NCBI GenBank assembly: GCA_948567375.1
Contig: OX419756.1
Coordinates: 69,020,333-69,084,332, forward strand
Direction: 5' to 3'
Origin: Lunularia cruciata
Lineage: Eukaryota > Streptophyta > Marchantiopsida > Lunulariales > Lunulariaceae
DNA length: 64,000 nt
The notes beneath the pieces were generated by a model. The model saw only the letters and a list, made by a program, of their open reading frames with translations. It made no database searches and was not told where the DNA came from. Of this stretch, positions 21,614-32,571 are shown one piece after another. Position numbers and translations under genes: made by a program. Numbering within the stretch: position 1 is the first letter of the stretch; the number at the start of each line of letters is the position of its first letter.

Positions 21614-23521
21614 CTCTCTTATCACTTTGAGGGTGGGGTCCAACTTGTGCATAATCCATCATGATAATTGATTGTAGTGAATGGGGTCCTAGAAGGCAAT
21701 CAAGTGCGAGTGTTAATAGATTTGGGAGCCATAGAGAATTTCTTGTCTCGCTCTATTGCAATAAGATTGAGAATGGATCTAGAGAGAGATGAGAGTGAAG
21801 AAGTAGAGTTACCTAACAGATAAACAGAGAGGATTGAATCATTACCCATGCGGATAACACTCTCTATAGGAAAATATCAAGAAGCAATTGAGTGGCGAGT
21901 GATACAATTAGCTCGGTATGATGCAATCTTAGGTATGCCGTGGATGAAGCATTACAACCCTATGGTAGATTGGAGGAAGAAAGTAGTGAGAACCCACCAA
22001 TGGTCGATCATTGTGGTTAAAGAAAAATCACATAGGCAAGAATTGCCTCTCTATGTCATAGGAATAATAACTCTCTGTAAGACTGATAGGTGTTTCATGG
22101 GTCAAATAAGAGAAGTCTAGAGTGCACAACTCGAGGGACAAATTCTTGAGAAATTAAAGGATATCGTAAATGAGTTTCAAGATGTCTTTCCTGATGATCT
22201 ACCCTCAAGATTACCACCAAAAAGGAGAGTATATCATAAAAATGAGACACTCTCAGGGAAGACATCTCCCTATAAGGCTCCATATCGCCTATCACCTCAT
22301 GAGTTGGAGGAGTGAAAGAATCAAATTGAGGATATGCTATAGAAAGGGTTCATCCAACCCAGCATATCACCATATGGGCCTCCGGTCTTGTTTGTGAAGA
22401 AGAAAGATGGTACAATGCGCATGTGCATTGACTATCAGGGTCTCAATCAGCAAACAATGAAGAACAAACACCCCTTACCTTGCATTGATTATCTATTTGA
22501 TCAACTCAATGGAGCAAGAGACTTCATCAAACTAGATTTGCAAGCGGTTACAATCAAATCCGAATTGCAGAGGAGGATGTGTACAAGACTGCCTTTTGAA
22601 CCAGGTATGGCCACTTTGAGTATCTTGTGATGCCTTTTGGTCTCACCAATGCACCTGCCACTTTCATGAGTCTAATTAATGATATATTTTGTCCATATTT
22701 GTATAAGTTTGTCATTTTGTCTTCTTGGATGACATCTTAGTATATAGTAGGACAATGACGAAACACAAACAACATTTAGTAGGACAATGACGGAACACAA
22801 ACAACATCTACGAGAAGTACTCCAAATTCAAAGACAAAATTGATTGTATGCCAAAATCTCAAAGTGTGAGTTTTGCAAGTATGAAGTAGACTACTTGGGG
22901 CATAGAGTAAGTGCAAAGGGTATTCAAGTATTGACAGATAAAATAGAGCTCATTCAAAAATGGAGTGCCCCAAAAGATCAGACTCAACTCAAGAGCTTCT
23001 TGGGTTTGACGGGATTCTAGCATCGATTTGTCCAGGACTTCTTCAAGGCTGCACAACCTTTAATAGCACTGCTTGGCAAGGAGAAGAAGTGGACATGGGG
23101 AACTGCACAAGAGTTGACCTTTCAAGAGTTGAAAGCCACCTTGCTACATGCACCAATCTTGAAGTGGTATGACCTAAAACGTCAAATCAAGTTGGTCATA
23201 GATGCATCAGGCGTAGCAATCGGAGCAGTCCTACAACAAGAGTGGCATGACGAATGGCATCCCATTGCATATTTCTCTTGAAAGTTGTTACCGGCATAGT
23301 GCAACTACCACACCATAGAAGAAGAAGAGTTGGTCATTGTCTTGGCAACCAAGCATCGGAAGCACTATCCTGGCAAGAAGGCATTTGGGGTAGAGATAGA
23401 TCACAAACCTCTAGTCTACCTCAAGACGCAGAAGGATCTATCTCGTTGCAAGATTCGATGGGCAAAGTGGTAATAATGCTTCAACATGATAATCACCTAC
23501 ATTGAAGAAAAGAAGCAACTT
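21614..23521 (+). mobile_element. A2-1: fossil Ty3/gypsy pol segment, copy 1
   Basis: Plus-strand protease-like (21,674-22,120), RT-like (about 22,140-23,030, with [13 protein letters not shown]) and RNase H-like sequence (to 23,521), where it meets the Per1 downstream region. Broken, with many breaks. Fuller relative: 51,193-55,375. Confidence 0.78.
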
Positions 23522-23855
23522 GCAATTAGGAGAATAAGATTGAGAAGTATACTGATAAGTATTTTGAAAAAGAATTTTTTATTGAAAGATAATTTTTAAT
23601 AACAAGAATTCAAATTGATTTTGTTGACTGATTTTTTTGCCTTGCTTAATAAATTTTTTAAAATCTATTTATATATATATATCTTATGTACATATAATAA
23701 CCTTTTTGTTTGCTTAAAGTAAGGTTCATTATTACTAAACCAAATGTTAGTATACTTCCCTCCTATAGTTGTTGTATGGCGGCATCATCCATGAAGCTCT
23801 AGAATGGTAGTATCATCCATGAAACTTGACTGGTAAGTATGTACTGAGTTTTTAG

Positions 23856-24094
23856 CTAGTGAAGGAATCGATCTCTGACACACATGCTGAAATGGACAGG
23901 CTGCTCACATGGCTGCAGTCGACCCTGGGCCTGGTCGACTGCAGCCAGCACACAGCTCTTCTGTCTTCTAAACGAGCTCCTGAGGATCCAAAGGAGTCTA
24001 ATCCAGCCAGAAGGCTAAAACACGAGCAGTTTCTCCAGAGGAAGGAGAGACCATTCTGGGATCGTACTCAATTTCTTTCGGTAACGTTTGAAGG
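23856..24094 (+). CDS. Unrecognised exon-like open frame, copy 1
   Basis: A 239-nt open stretch bounded by an acceptor-like TTTTTAG (ends 23855) and a donor-like AAGG/GTGAGT (24095). The frame gives about 79 residues (LVKESISDTHAEMDRLL..., ending ...FWDRTQFLSVTFEG), charged and hydrophilic, with no family I recognise. There is no ATG at the 5' edge, which fits an internal exon or a captured gene fragment. The same frame stays open in copy 2 (60232-60470), with few differences. A perfect 14-bp inverted repeat lies inside it (23911-23946). It points toward the 3' end of Per1. It could also be a chance open frame; no partner exons were found nearby. Confidence 0.4.
23911..23946. repeat. Perfect 14-bp inverted repeat in exon-like frame, copy 1
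   Basis: Arms GGCTGCAGTCGACC (23911-23924) and GGTCGACTGCAGCC (23933-23946) around an 8-nt loop, CTGGGCCT. The arms are GC-rich in an AT-rich setting and carry PstI and SalI sites. Confidence 0.9.
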
Positions 24095-24806
24095 GTGAGT
24101 ATTCTTAGGAGCTACTTGATCACTCATAGAGTCATATGGATTCACAACCACACTTGCACCATTTTCCATCACTTTATGCATATTACAAATTTTCCGATAA
24201 TTTTACTCAATAGATGGGTAATTGATTACTTGATCTCCTATCTTACTGTTTACTATAAATCATGAGGTGTCCTTATAAATATTGAGTACTACACAAAAGC
24301 AAAATTTTAACATTTAGAAATAAAGACAAGAGTTAACTGGACATACAGTAATATCAAAATCCTTCAAGATATTGTACTATATGTTTAACTTTTATCCAAA
24401 TTTATCTCTATTCTGGCTCTGTTCAATTTCCTTTTAGCAATAATGTGGTGAGATATTAACAATTGCAAGCTTCTCAGTTGTGTTTGTCTACATTCATCCA
24501 GACTCAGTTCAGATTTTCTCATATGTACAACAAAATAAATGAATCGGTTTCTGATAGACAATTATAGTCCCTTGTACAACGATATGCATATCCAGTTATT
24601 GAGATCGATCTTTAAGAGCCTTGTCACCTAGTGACTGTACCTCACTTCCTGTCAGGTCAGCTCTACTTTCTCAAAGACAGATCATTTTTAGAGATTAATG
24701 ACGGTCCGCCCTCTCAATGTGAGAGAAGACCACTACTGGAGTTGGAGTTCGGCTCCTATCCTGGCAGTTCGTTACTATTGATGTGTTGAACTACTTGCTT
24801 TTAAAT

Positions 24807-26330
24807 CTAGTTGATAAATTGACACGTTTTTCTAATTTCTCCTGCAGATCCCGTCAACGGTTCAAGGTTGCCCATCTTCACCATGGCAGCTGAGAACTCC
24901 TCGAACCAAGTCGATCCTCGGGCTGAAAATTCACTGACAACGCTTTTACCTGTAATGTTGGTGATAAGTGCGGAATCGGTGATGAAAACTCCTTTGTTTG
25001 AAATGACACTTTTGTAATAAAGGTGGTCGAATCTGGTGGCAGTTGAATCAAGAAACATGGTGTTGTTTCTGTTACCCTTGGGACAAAGCTTTTTCAGCAT
25101 GTTTGCAAATTCAGGATCCAGAGTGGGATCGGTGTCGTTAAGGCTGTCGCTTCCAGTGAAGTTATAGATGTGAGGACCAACACCGTTGCAAGTAGTTCGG
25201 CCGATGGTGTGAGCACCTGAGTATAAAATAATGCATGGGCGGAGGGATCAGATTTTTCCTTCAACGTCAGTTCACTTCACGACATGCATCAGAATCTTAC
25301 TATGAAGAGACGAGAAACGTTGAAACAAAATTTGAACCTTTTCATTAAAGTATTTTCTGGTACCTGAAAGCACGATCATCTCTCTGGCGTTGAATCCTTT
25401 GCGGGCAAAGTTATCAACCAACAGGTCAAAATTCAAAACCGGGAATGGTAGATTGGTGTTAGCGTCATCTGCCAAGGAAACGTTGCCATCTCTTCGGCCG
25501 AGATATACTGGCCAGCTTGGACCTCCAACCTGATATCAGTAAACAGTAATTGAGCGGAGAAGTTCACTTAAGTATAAATCTGCGGATTCGAAGCTTGATC
25601 CTCACCACACTCAACTTGAGCTAGTCTCTACGATCATGAGAAGTAGATGTCCCCAATGAGCTAGCTTACTTTCACAGTGGCCTCGTGTGCAGCAAGAGCA
25701 ACAATATCTGCACATGACACAACACCTGGACAGACACTTTCGACAGCTTCCTTGATGAGATCGATTTCAGGGATTCCTCTGATTTCGAAGTTTCCAAATC
25801 CTTCGTTTTCTGCTGGACTATCAGCGGTGGAATTGAGTAGAATTGATCCATCACAACCCTGTAATTGTCAACTCAGATTAGCGTTAAAACATAATACAGC
25901 ACGGCAGGATAATCCTGAGTTATGCAACCTTACTTGGTTCGGCGTTGATATTAATTGAGCAAACGCTGGAGCTACTCTGGATGTGGTGAAGTTTCACTCA
26001 CTGTACACCGTCCTTTGACTCATAATCATTGCTTGAAGAACTGTGTGAACATATCTTTCAGGTTGTCTCTCACTCTACATGGAGCAGAAATGGTGGGTGT
26101 CTTACCCGAACCCAGCAATCATGAAACTGCAAGCGGTTAAAAGCTCCAGCCATAGTTTTGTCAGTTGCCAGAACCTCGTTAACCACCTTAGACACAATGG
26201 TTGTTACTTGAGGACAGGTATAGTGATAAAATGTCTCGGACAAAGGACCACTATCTGCAGCTCCATGAGCAGTGTAAAGTGCTGCCAGAAGCAGGAGTCC
26301 GGAACATAACAAGGGTCCGCAAGAACCCAT
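24807..26330 (-). CDS. Per1: secretory class III peroxidase, 4 exons
   Basis: Heme peroxidase of the secretory plant family (EC 1.11.1.7), which oxidises phenolics with H2O2 in the wall or apoplast. Exons on the minus strand are 26106-26330, 25670-25858, 25364-25529 and 24807-25216, with GT/AG introns; the joined frame is 990 nt (329 aa). The start is the ATG at 26330, because it opens a hydrophobic signal peptide (MGSCGPLL...AHGAADSG); an in-frame ATG 45 nt upstream gives a poorer leader. Seen: catalytic Arg66 and distal His70 in RLQFHDCWVR, GCDGS, CPGVVSCADI, and proximal His196 in SGAHTIGR. The three introns lie at the positions usual for the family. The family norm after HDC is Phe; here it is Trp. 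A 5'-leader intron is likely (26370-26533). It is divergent from Per2. The exact substrate cannot be read from sequence. Confidence 0.93.
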
Positions 26331-26583
26331 TGAAGCAAATTCCCGTGTACCTGTTCTTCGTTCTGCTATCTGCAAGAATCATTAGATTGCAGTGCATGCG
26401 CACTCTAAATATCAGCAACTGAAAAAAGAGAGAAATCAAAGTAGAACTTATTGAACATGCATTGTAAACGAGTGAATGTCAAAGTTTTTATCAAGTCATT
26501 CATTCGATGATCTGTTTCTCTAATCAAAGTTACCCACCAGACGATGCCAATGCAATGCGATGTTTCGTAGGGTAGTATGAGAA

Positions 26584-26602
26584 GCACTCAAGGTCTGAGT
26601 GC
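26584..26602 (-). promoter_or_regulatory. Per1 leader dyad
   Basis: GCACTCA-GACCT-TGAGTGC on the minus strand, 30 nt from the TATA box as in Per2. The 7-bp stem is perfect while the loop differs from that of Per2, so the arms are conserved better than the loop. Confidence 0.55.
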
Positions 26603-26631
26603 TGCATTTACTTGATACTTAGCAAGAGAGG

Positions 26632-26639
26632 TACTTATA
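26632..26639 (-). promoter_or_regulatory. Per1 TATA box
   Basis: TATAAGTA on the minus strand, 302 nt upstream of the Per1 ATG, in the context GGGGGTATAAGTACC. Confidence 0.62.
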
Positions 26640-29600
26640 CCCCCGGTGCTTGTCTTCAAGTTGACCCTTCTACTGATGTTGACGCAGTGTTTGGAGGAAT
26701 TGGTTTTAGGCTGAACAGTAATTTCAATTTTAGGTGACTCGTGAAGCTGTAGATGTTGCTCGGTTTATGCAGTGAGATTAGGCGCATGGATTCGTGGTTA
26801 GCGGTTATTACGCGAACATCCGTAATATTAATCTCGAGTTAATTGGTTTAAGTATCATTTCTTTTAGCGTGAACAAGGAGACGATTTCCTGAAGTACTGG
26901 AAAACACGTTAGGACCACATCGTGTGCTAGGCACGTACCTGACCTGAAATTGTATATGATTTTGCTAATTTTCAGCTCATTTTTCGGTGATTTTCTACTT
27001 CCAACTAGTATGGTTCTCATATTGTCGATGACGACAAGTAACTCTATACTTGTCGTCAATCACTCTCAATCAGGATTATCTGTTTCAGAGAAGCATAGAT
27101 ATGCAAGGCATATAACTTGAGTCGTGCACGTGAGCAGTACTAGCCACTGTTCGGACCTGTACTGTTCATGCCCCATGTTGATATGGGTTAGGGTCCGTGC
27201 AGATAAAAAAACTTCATTTGTACATTTTTTCTATGCTCTGTACTTCCCAAGAGAACGAGTACTTGTACATGACCTATGCCCCAGAGCATATGGAGGCGTC
27301 ATGACAGCTTTGCAAGCTACGTGCATATGTGACCACTTAGATTAAAGGAATCCTGCATTAGATCCTCATGCAGAGTTGACACACGATTTACCTTTCACAG
27401 ACGTTCGTCAGATATACAATTGTGATGTAAAATAATCTTAATTTCCTCTCATATTGGAACAAGAGATGCATTGTGAAGTATAAGCTCTCAGCCGGACGTG
27501 GTGACCTCTGAATCTGCTCTTGAGTATCAACCGATCGCACTCAGACTTTTCATATATACTAGCATTAAATAGGACAATTCACTTACATCTTTCCGATTTA
27601 TATATGAGTATATGCCAGTTTCCTTAATCTGGTCAACCAATTTTGTAGAGGACAAACTGTAGTACAGGTGCTTCCATTCAGAGCTGAAGACACCAATTAA
27701 AGGCTAGATCATGGCATAGGAGGCTTATTCCATATCATGCCCATAGTTCTGTTCGGATCTACCTAGGTTTAGTTACTGTCGCAGTTATCTCCAATCCTCC
27801 TTTGGGCGTCAAATATATGGGTAGTAAGCATATGTTTCGGACCCTTATTTTGACCATGGAAAGGAAGTTTTTAATATCTTTCTAGGTAGAGCTCGACGAT
27901 GTTACTTCGCACTGTACTCGCGAGATGTTTTATATGTGTGGGACTGCATTGCTTTGTGTACATGGTCAAAACTTGGATCACGATGTTTGGACGGGAAATA
28001 AGGACATTGTCAAGATCTTGAGATGCTTGTTATGCTTCCGTACCTGTAACATACTTATAAGTATGCGATATTTAGTGCAGCTCATGGATACGCTGAAAAG
28101 TGACTATTCTGAGCAACGCTATTCAAGTTAGTGCTTATTTATTTCATCTATCCACTAACTAGGAATGGCGATTGAAAGTTAGTCACTTCTGAATCGGTAA
28201 ATGCCATGAGCATTGCACGTACGGCTGCCTTAGAAGCTGCACTTTCATTTGACAGATGAGAACTAGGTAAAATGTGCCTCCTGATTACAATCTCCATCGA
28301 GTCTATTAGCTTATGCATATTTCATGCTTGTACTGCAGCTGTACAACGATTACGCTTGCCTGCTATCATCATCAAATCTTCATATGCTTATATTTACGGT
28401 TTCTAGTACCTCCTCACAGGGGTTCCCACACATAATTCGTCCAAATATCCTTGCAGATAGATTGTTTTGACTTGCTTCTACTTCCTGACTTTGATCCACT
28501 CTCCCTCCGCACTGATTTCCTAAAGTATCGTGACCTCCCAATTAATCTCCTTGACCAAGAAATGATTGGATGCTCTCAGAGTACTGCACAGTTCAGGGTT
28601 TAGTTTCTCGGTCTTAGTCAAAATGATCGACATCCAAGCCCTGTGCTTCTTTCCTATGCATTTCCGAGGTTCATAGTAGGTAACGTCGACATTCTAGATA
28701 CTCATGCATATGGCATCCAGTTTTTAACAATTGAGATGCGCTCCGGATCCATTTATTCGACCCGACAATGAACTACCTATATGAGCAAAAATTTATGGAA
28801 GTTACCATAGGCATAACTTGCAGACCTCTATATATTTCTGGTCTTGAGACTCGAAGGATTTATCCAGTATTTTCAATAGATTCAGTTCCGATTCCATTGA
28901 CATCAGTGGGAACCTTTATTCAGGAAATAATTCAACTCTTTCTCCTCTCTAGAAACCACAAGAATCTTGAGGTCACAAGAATCTTGAGGTTGAACGTATA
29001 CTGTCAAAGCATTTAAATCGTAGCAATGGCCATATAAGATTCGTTGGCAATGTACGAGTCGAAGATGGAGATGAGAAAAGGGCACGGAATCATTTACCCC
29101 GGAAATCAATTAGGTCATGGTTAGCCGTACCTCCGAGACCATTGACTGGTCAGTGACATGGCACGAAAAATCTCTTTGTGTGCCTAGCCTCAAGTCCACT
29201 GGTAGTTCTCCAAAAGTTGAAATATATCCCAGATGCTGAAGTTTTCAGCGGATCCTAGGCCTGGCTCTGCACCGGTTCCTTGAGTGGTGGGAGTAGCAAC
29301 TCCCCCAGATGTGGTGAAGTGAGGTTCAGAATCGTGAGGTTAACAGTAGCAGCGTATGGACCATTCCGGGAGCAGTACAAATTATTTGGCTCAAAATGAA
29401 TACCTGGAGCGGAGAAGCAGAAGACCTTACCTTCGTCATTATAAAAGTCATCCGATTAAACCAGCAAAAACATTGATTCAGAAAGCTGGAACTCACATAT
29501 AGAAATGCATGTGGGCATGATCTTGTTAGCAGCTAACCTTCATGATCACTAGCTTGCAAATGTGGCATATGCTCATCAATTGCCAAAATTCAACAGTAAT

Positions 29601-29700
29601 TAGCTAAAATAAGTCACCACATGAGATGATTTAGATACACTGCAAGATTGAGAGATCCACTATCCAGTTTAATAAAAAGATTTATTCTGGGAATAAATGT
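26640..29700. other. Intergenic region between Per1 and Per2 promoters
   Basis: About 3 kb shared promoter-side DNA of the divergent pair. 28,146 onward is duplicated at 32,063. No gene, RNA gene or transposon end seen. Confidence 0.55.
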
Positions 29701-29757
29701 ATGGTTTCAAACTACCCTAGGATCACAGGAGGGGTCAAGTCGAAGACGAGCTTGTTG

Positions 29758-29765
29758 TATAAGTA
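29758..29765 (+). promoter_or_regulatory. Per2 TATA box
   Basis: TATAAGTA, 328 nt upstream of the Per2 ATG. The same box occurs at the matching place in Per1 and Per3, and as TATAAGCA in the pseudogene (36416-36423). The start of transcription would fall about 25-35 nt downstream, close to the dyad at 29795. Confidence 0.65.
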
Positions 29766-29794
29766 TCTCCGCTGCCAAGTTTCAAGCAATTGTA

Positions 29795-29813
29795 GCACTC
29801 AGTTCCTGAGTGC
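29795..29813 (+). promoter_or_regulatory. Per2 leader dyad (8-bp stem, 3-nt loop)
   Basis: GCACTCAG-TTC-CTGAGTGC begins 30 nt after the TATA box. It is a perfect 8-bp inverted repeat at or just inside the predicted 5' end of the mRNA, and would fold as an RNA hairpin or act as a palindromic protein site. Dyad and spacing are kept at all four peroxidase loci. Confidence 0.6.
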
Positions 29814-30085
29814 TTCTGATGCACACTTGACAGTTGCAACGAACTTCACCTTGCATTCGCAGAGTCAGGTGAGTACGTTACGTTAAAAGTGTCAACTCAC
29901 TGAAACTACAAAAACTTTCATTTTGCAATTCGTTCCTTTGTACTACTAGCTGGTCATGCAATAACTTAGATGCATCTTGTATTCTTTTCTAATTCCAGAG
30001 TTTCTGACAGGTACTGAAATGGCTTTTTGAATCTTACAGGCCAACGCTAGCAGAAAGAAGTAGGCGTCACCTAGAAATTGCCACA

Positions 30086-31649
30086 ATGGCTTTATACAGG
30101 TCTTTATTATTCTCCGGCGCCTTGCTCCTGGCAGCATGCGCTCTTCACCCGAGTCCTGCAGCTGCTAATGCTGCATCTCTTTCCGAAACATTTTACGCTC
30201 GTACGTGTCCTCAAGTGACAAAGATTGTTTCGTTGGTGGTTGAGAAAATTTTGGAGACTGACAAGACTATGGCTGGAGCTTTGAATCGCTTGCAGTTTCA
30301 TGATTGCTGGGTCCGGGTAAGGCACCCCCACATTCTCTATAAAACAGAGAGGAGAACCTGAGTTTGACTTACAGACTGGAAGATTCTGGAGGACCTGCAT
30401 GGGTAGTTTATGAACAAGTTTGCGTCAGCGAGAAGCTATTAGCGAATTAATAAGTAAAAGTTACTGTAGTAATATTTTCGCATAAATACCACATCATGCG
30501 AAAATATAATTTATGCTGGATCATGACGATAATCAGATTAGCTTGCCGTGATATGTGATGTTCTTCCTTGCCCTTATACGAGTTGGCATTTTTCAGGGAT
30601 GTGATGGATCCATTCTGCTCAACTCCACCGTAGACAGCCCAGCAGAGAACGAAGGATTTGGAAACTTTGAAATCAGAGGAATTCCCGAGATCGATTTGAT
30701 TAAAAAAGCTGTCGAGTATGTTTGTCCAGGTGTTGTTTCATGCGCAGATATCATTGCTCTTGCAGCACATGACGCCACTGTCAAAGTAAGTGATCTTTTA
30801 AGTTCCGTGTGAACGTCTGAGTCAAGCTTAGTAGTGTTCATACCTCCAGTCGGCTGTCAAGTTCCTTTCTTCCTTGATTTCCATCATCTAATATTATGTT
30901 GATGGTCGTTTCAGGTCGGAGGTCCTACATGGCCAGTATATCTTGGTCGTAGGGATGGTCTTGTTTCCTTGGCTGATGATGCTAACATCAATCTTCCTTT
31001 CCCTGTTTTGAATTTTGACCTACTGGTCGATAACTTTGCCCGCAAAGGGTTCAACGCAAGAGAAATGATTGTGCTCTCAGGTACCACTATCAAAAACAAA
31101 ATTTTTAGACCTAGGCCTCTTGTTCAAATTTCTTTTGGGTGAGTCAATGTCCTTCTTTCTCTAATCACATTGCTCATATGCTAAGTATGATGATAAACAT
31201 AAATGTCTAATTCCTCTGTGCTATGTATCCTACAATCAGGCGCTCACACTATTGGCCGAACCACTTGCAATGGTGTTGGCCCTCACCTCTACAACTTCAC
31301 TGGAAGCGACAACCTTAACGATACCGACCCCACTCTAGATGTAGAATTCGCGGATATGCTAAAGAAGCTTTGTCCCAAGGGTAACAGAAATAACACTCTG
31401 TTCCTTGACTCAACCGCCACCAGATTCGACCATTTATATTACAAAAACGTCATATCGAACAAAGGAGTGTTCATCACGGATTCTGCCCTCATCACCAACT
31501 CCACAGGTAGAAGTCTCGTGAATGAGTTTTCAATTCGAGGATCGACCTGGTTCAATGAGTTCGCAACTGCCATGGTGAAGATGGGCAACCTCGAACCATT
31601 GACCGGTTCTGCTGGGGAAATTAGGAGAACATGCCAATTTATCAACTAG
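30086..31649 (+). CDS. Per2: secretory class III peroxidase, 4 exons
   Basis: Exons are 30086-30316, 30597-30785, 30915-31080 and 31240-31649; the joined frame is 996 nt (331 aa). Exons 2, 3 and 4 have the same lengths as in Per1 (189, 166 and 410 nt), which supports both models. Residues 1-29 form a signal peptide (MALYRSLL...AANA). Seen: Arg68 and His72 (distal pocket), His198 in SGAHTIGR (heme ligand), and all eight conserved cysteines (41, 74, 79, 120, 126, 205, 240, 327). The C-terminal CQFIN lacks an extension, so secretion to the apoplast is expected rather than vacuolar sorting. A leader intron is likely (29869-30039, CAG/GTGAGT to TTACAG). An AATAAA lies at 31877, about 230 nt past the stop. 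It is a divergent paralogue of Per1, not an allele. Confidence 0.95.
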
Positions 31650-32121
31650 TGATAAATTCGATAGACTAGAATTTACACCGATTTCATTAAGAGGTTCTCT
31701 CTCAAATTGAGAGCATCAACATTTTTACGTAGTGAAAAATAAGCCCTACACACAACGGTGTGAATAGAATATCACAGAAGTCAGTTTCAGACACTATGTG
31801 GCCGGCACTGCTACTGTCAACGTTGCGACTATAATACTTTTTTGTGATACCTGTTGGATAACTTCAGTAACAGTTTAATAAACCAAGTTGAACGTATTCT
31901 GGAATAAAAGATTGGTTGGGCACTGCTCACTATGAAATTATTTTCGGTACCATGAGCCCATACTCCATACTGCACAAATACGGATTCGTGCACCTGGTTA
32001 TGGAACGGGGAACATCATGTGATCATGAATTACGATTCGACAATACATAATTACGATTATGAATCTATCCACTAACTAGGAATGACGATTGAAAGTTAGT
32101 CACTTTTGAATTAGTACATGT
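31650..32121. other. Per2 3' flank
   Basis: Contains AATAAA at 31,877 and AATAAAAG near 31,904, likely 3'-end signals, then the left edge of the local duplicate at 32,063. Confidence 0.45.
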
Positions 32122-32542
32122 TGTTAGAAATACAGTCCCAAGGACCTCTCGCAATAGCATATCATAAGGCCCATTAAACATAAATCAGAGGACTAACAAG
32201 AAATAACGTGGTTCACTCTTTGTCCCGGAAGCTACCTCCACAACTGAAACAGGCTCACACCAGCCTTCGAACCTTTATTTCAATTGCACATATGTATATA
32301 TATACACACAGGGATAGTCCCTATGTCATCCGTGTAAACTCCTGATTATAGACCTGCCGGACTTCATGGGTATTGACCACTCAAGATATCTAGTCACTTT
32401 AATACTCAACCTTAGAAGTGACTGAATATATATCTAACAAGTGACTGCCCATCATTGCATGATACAATAAGGAGTTCCCATCAGTCAAGTTTTGCTCTTG
32501 CTCTTGATCAAGCAAGTCACTTATAGCAAGCCAAACATAACA
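32122..32542 (-). repeat. D 3' LTR
   Basis: 421 bp; borders the CATGT target duplication on the left and a purine-rich tract (minus strand) on the right. Confidence 0.88.
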
Positions 32543-32571
32543 AAATCCACCTTTTGCATGTATCCACCTTA

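Larger units (their letters stand above)
23522..24806. other. Per1 downstream region
   Basis: AT-rich spacer with a short TA run (~23,669-23,683) and the exon-like frame at 23,856. Otherwise nothing supported. Confidence 0.5.
1..27601. repeat. Large tandem segmental duplication, copy 1
   Basis: Corresponds in order and orientation to 38,487-64,000. Main matching blocks: 1-2,840 with 38,487-41,318; ~4,740-12,444 with ~41,319-49,814; ~20,248-23,520 with ~49,815-53,100; ~23,526-27,601 with ~59,892-64,000. The unit boundary is not in the window. Confidence 0.93.

Noticed and set aside
26079-26309. Plus-strand frames antisense to Per1 exons (also at 62,478)
   Set aside because: Shadows of peroxidase coding sequence; the minus-strand model has splice sites, motifs and catalytic residues.
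26331-26375. Upstream in-frame ATG for Per1
   Set aside because: It would put a charged stretch before the signal peptide and lies in the probable leader next to the intron acceptor.
29701-29886. 61-codon frame upstream of Per2
   Set aside because: Covers the Per2 TATA box and leader dyad; it is promoter and leader sequence.
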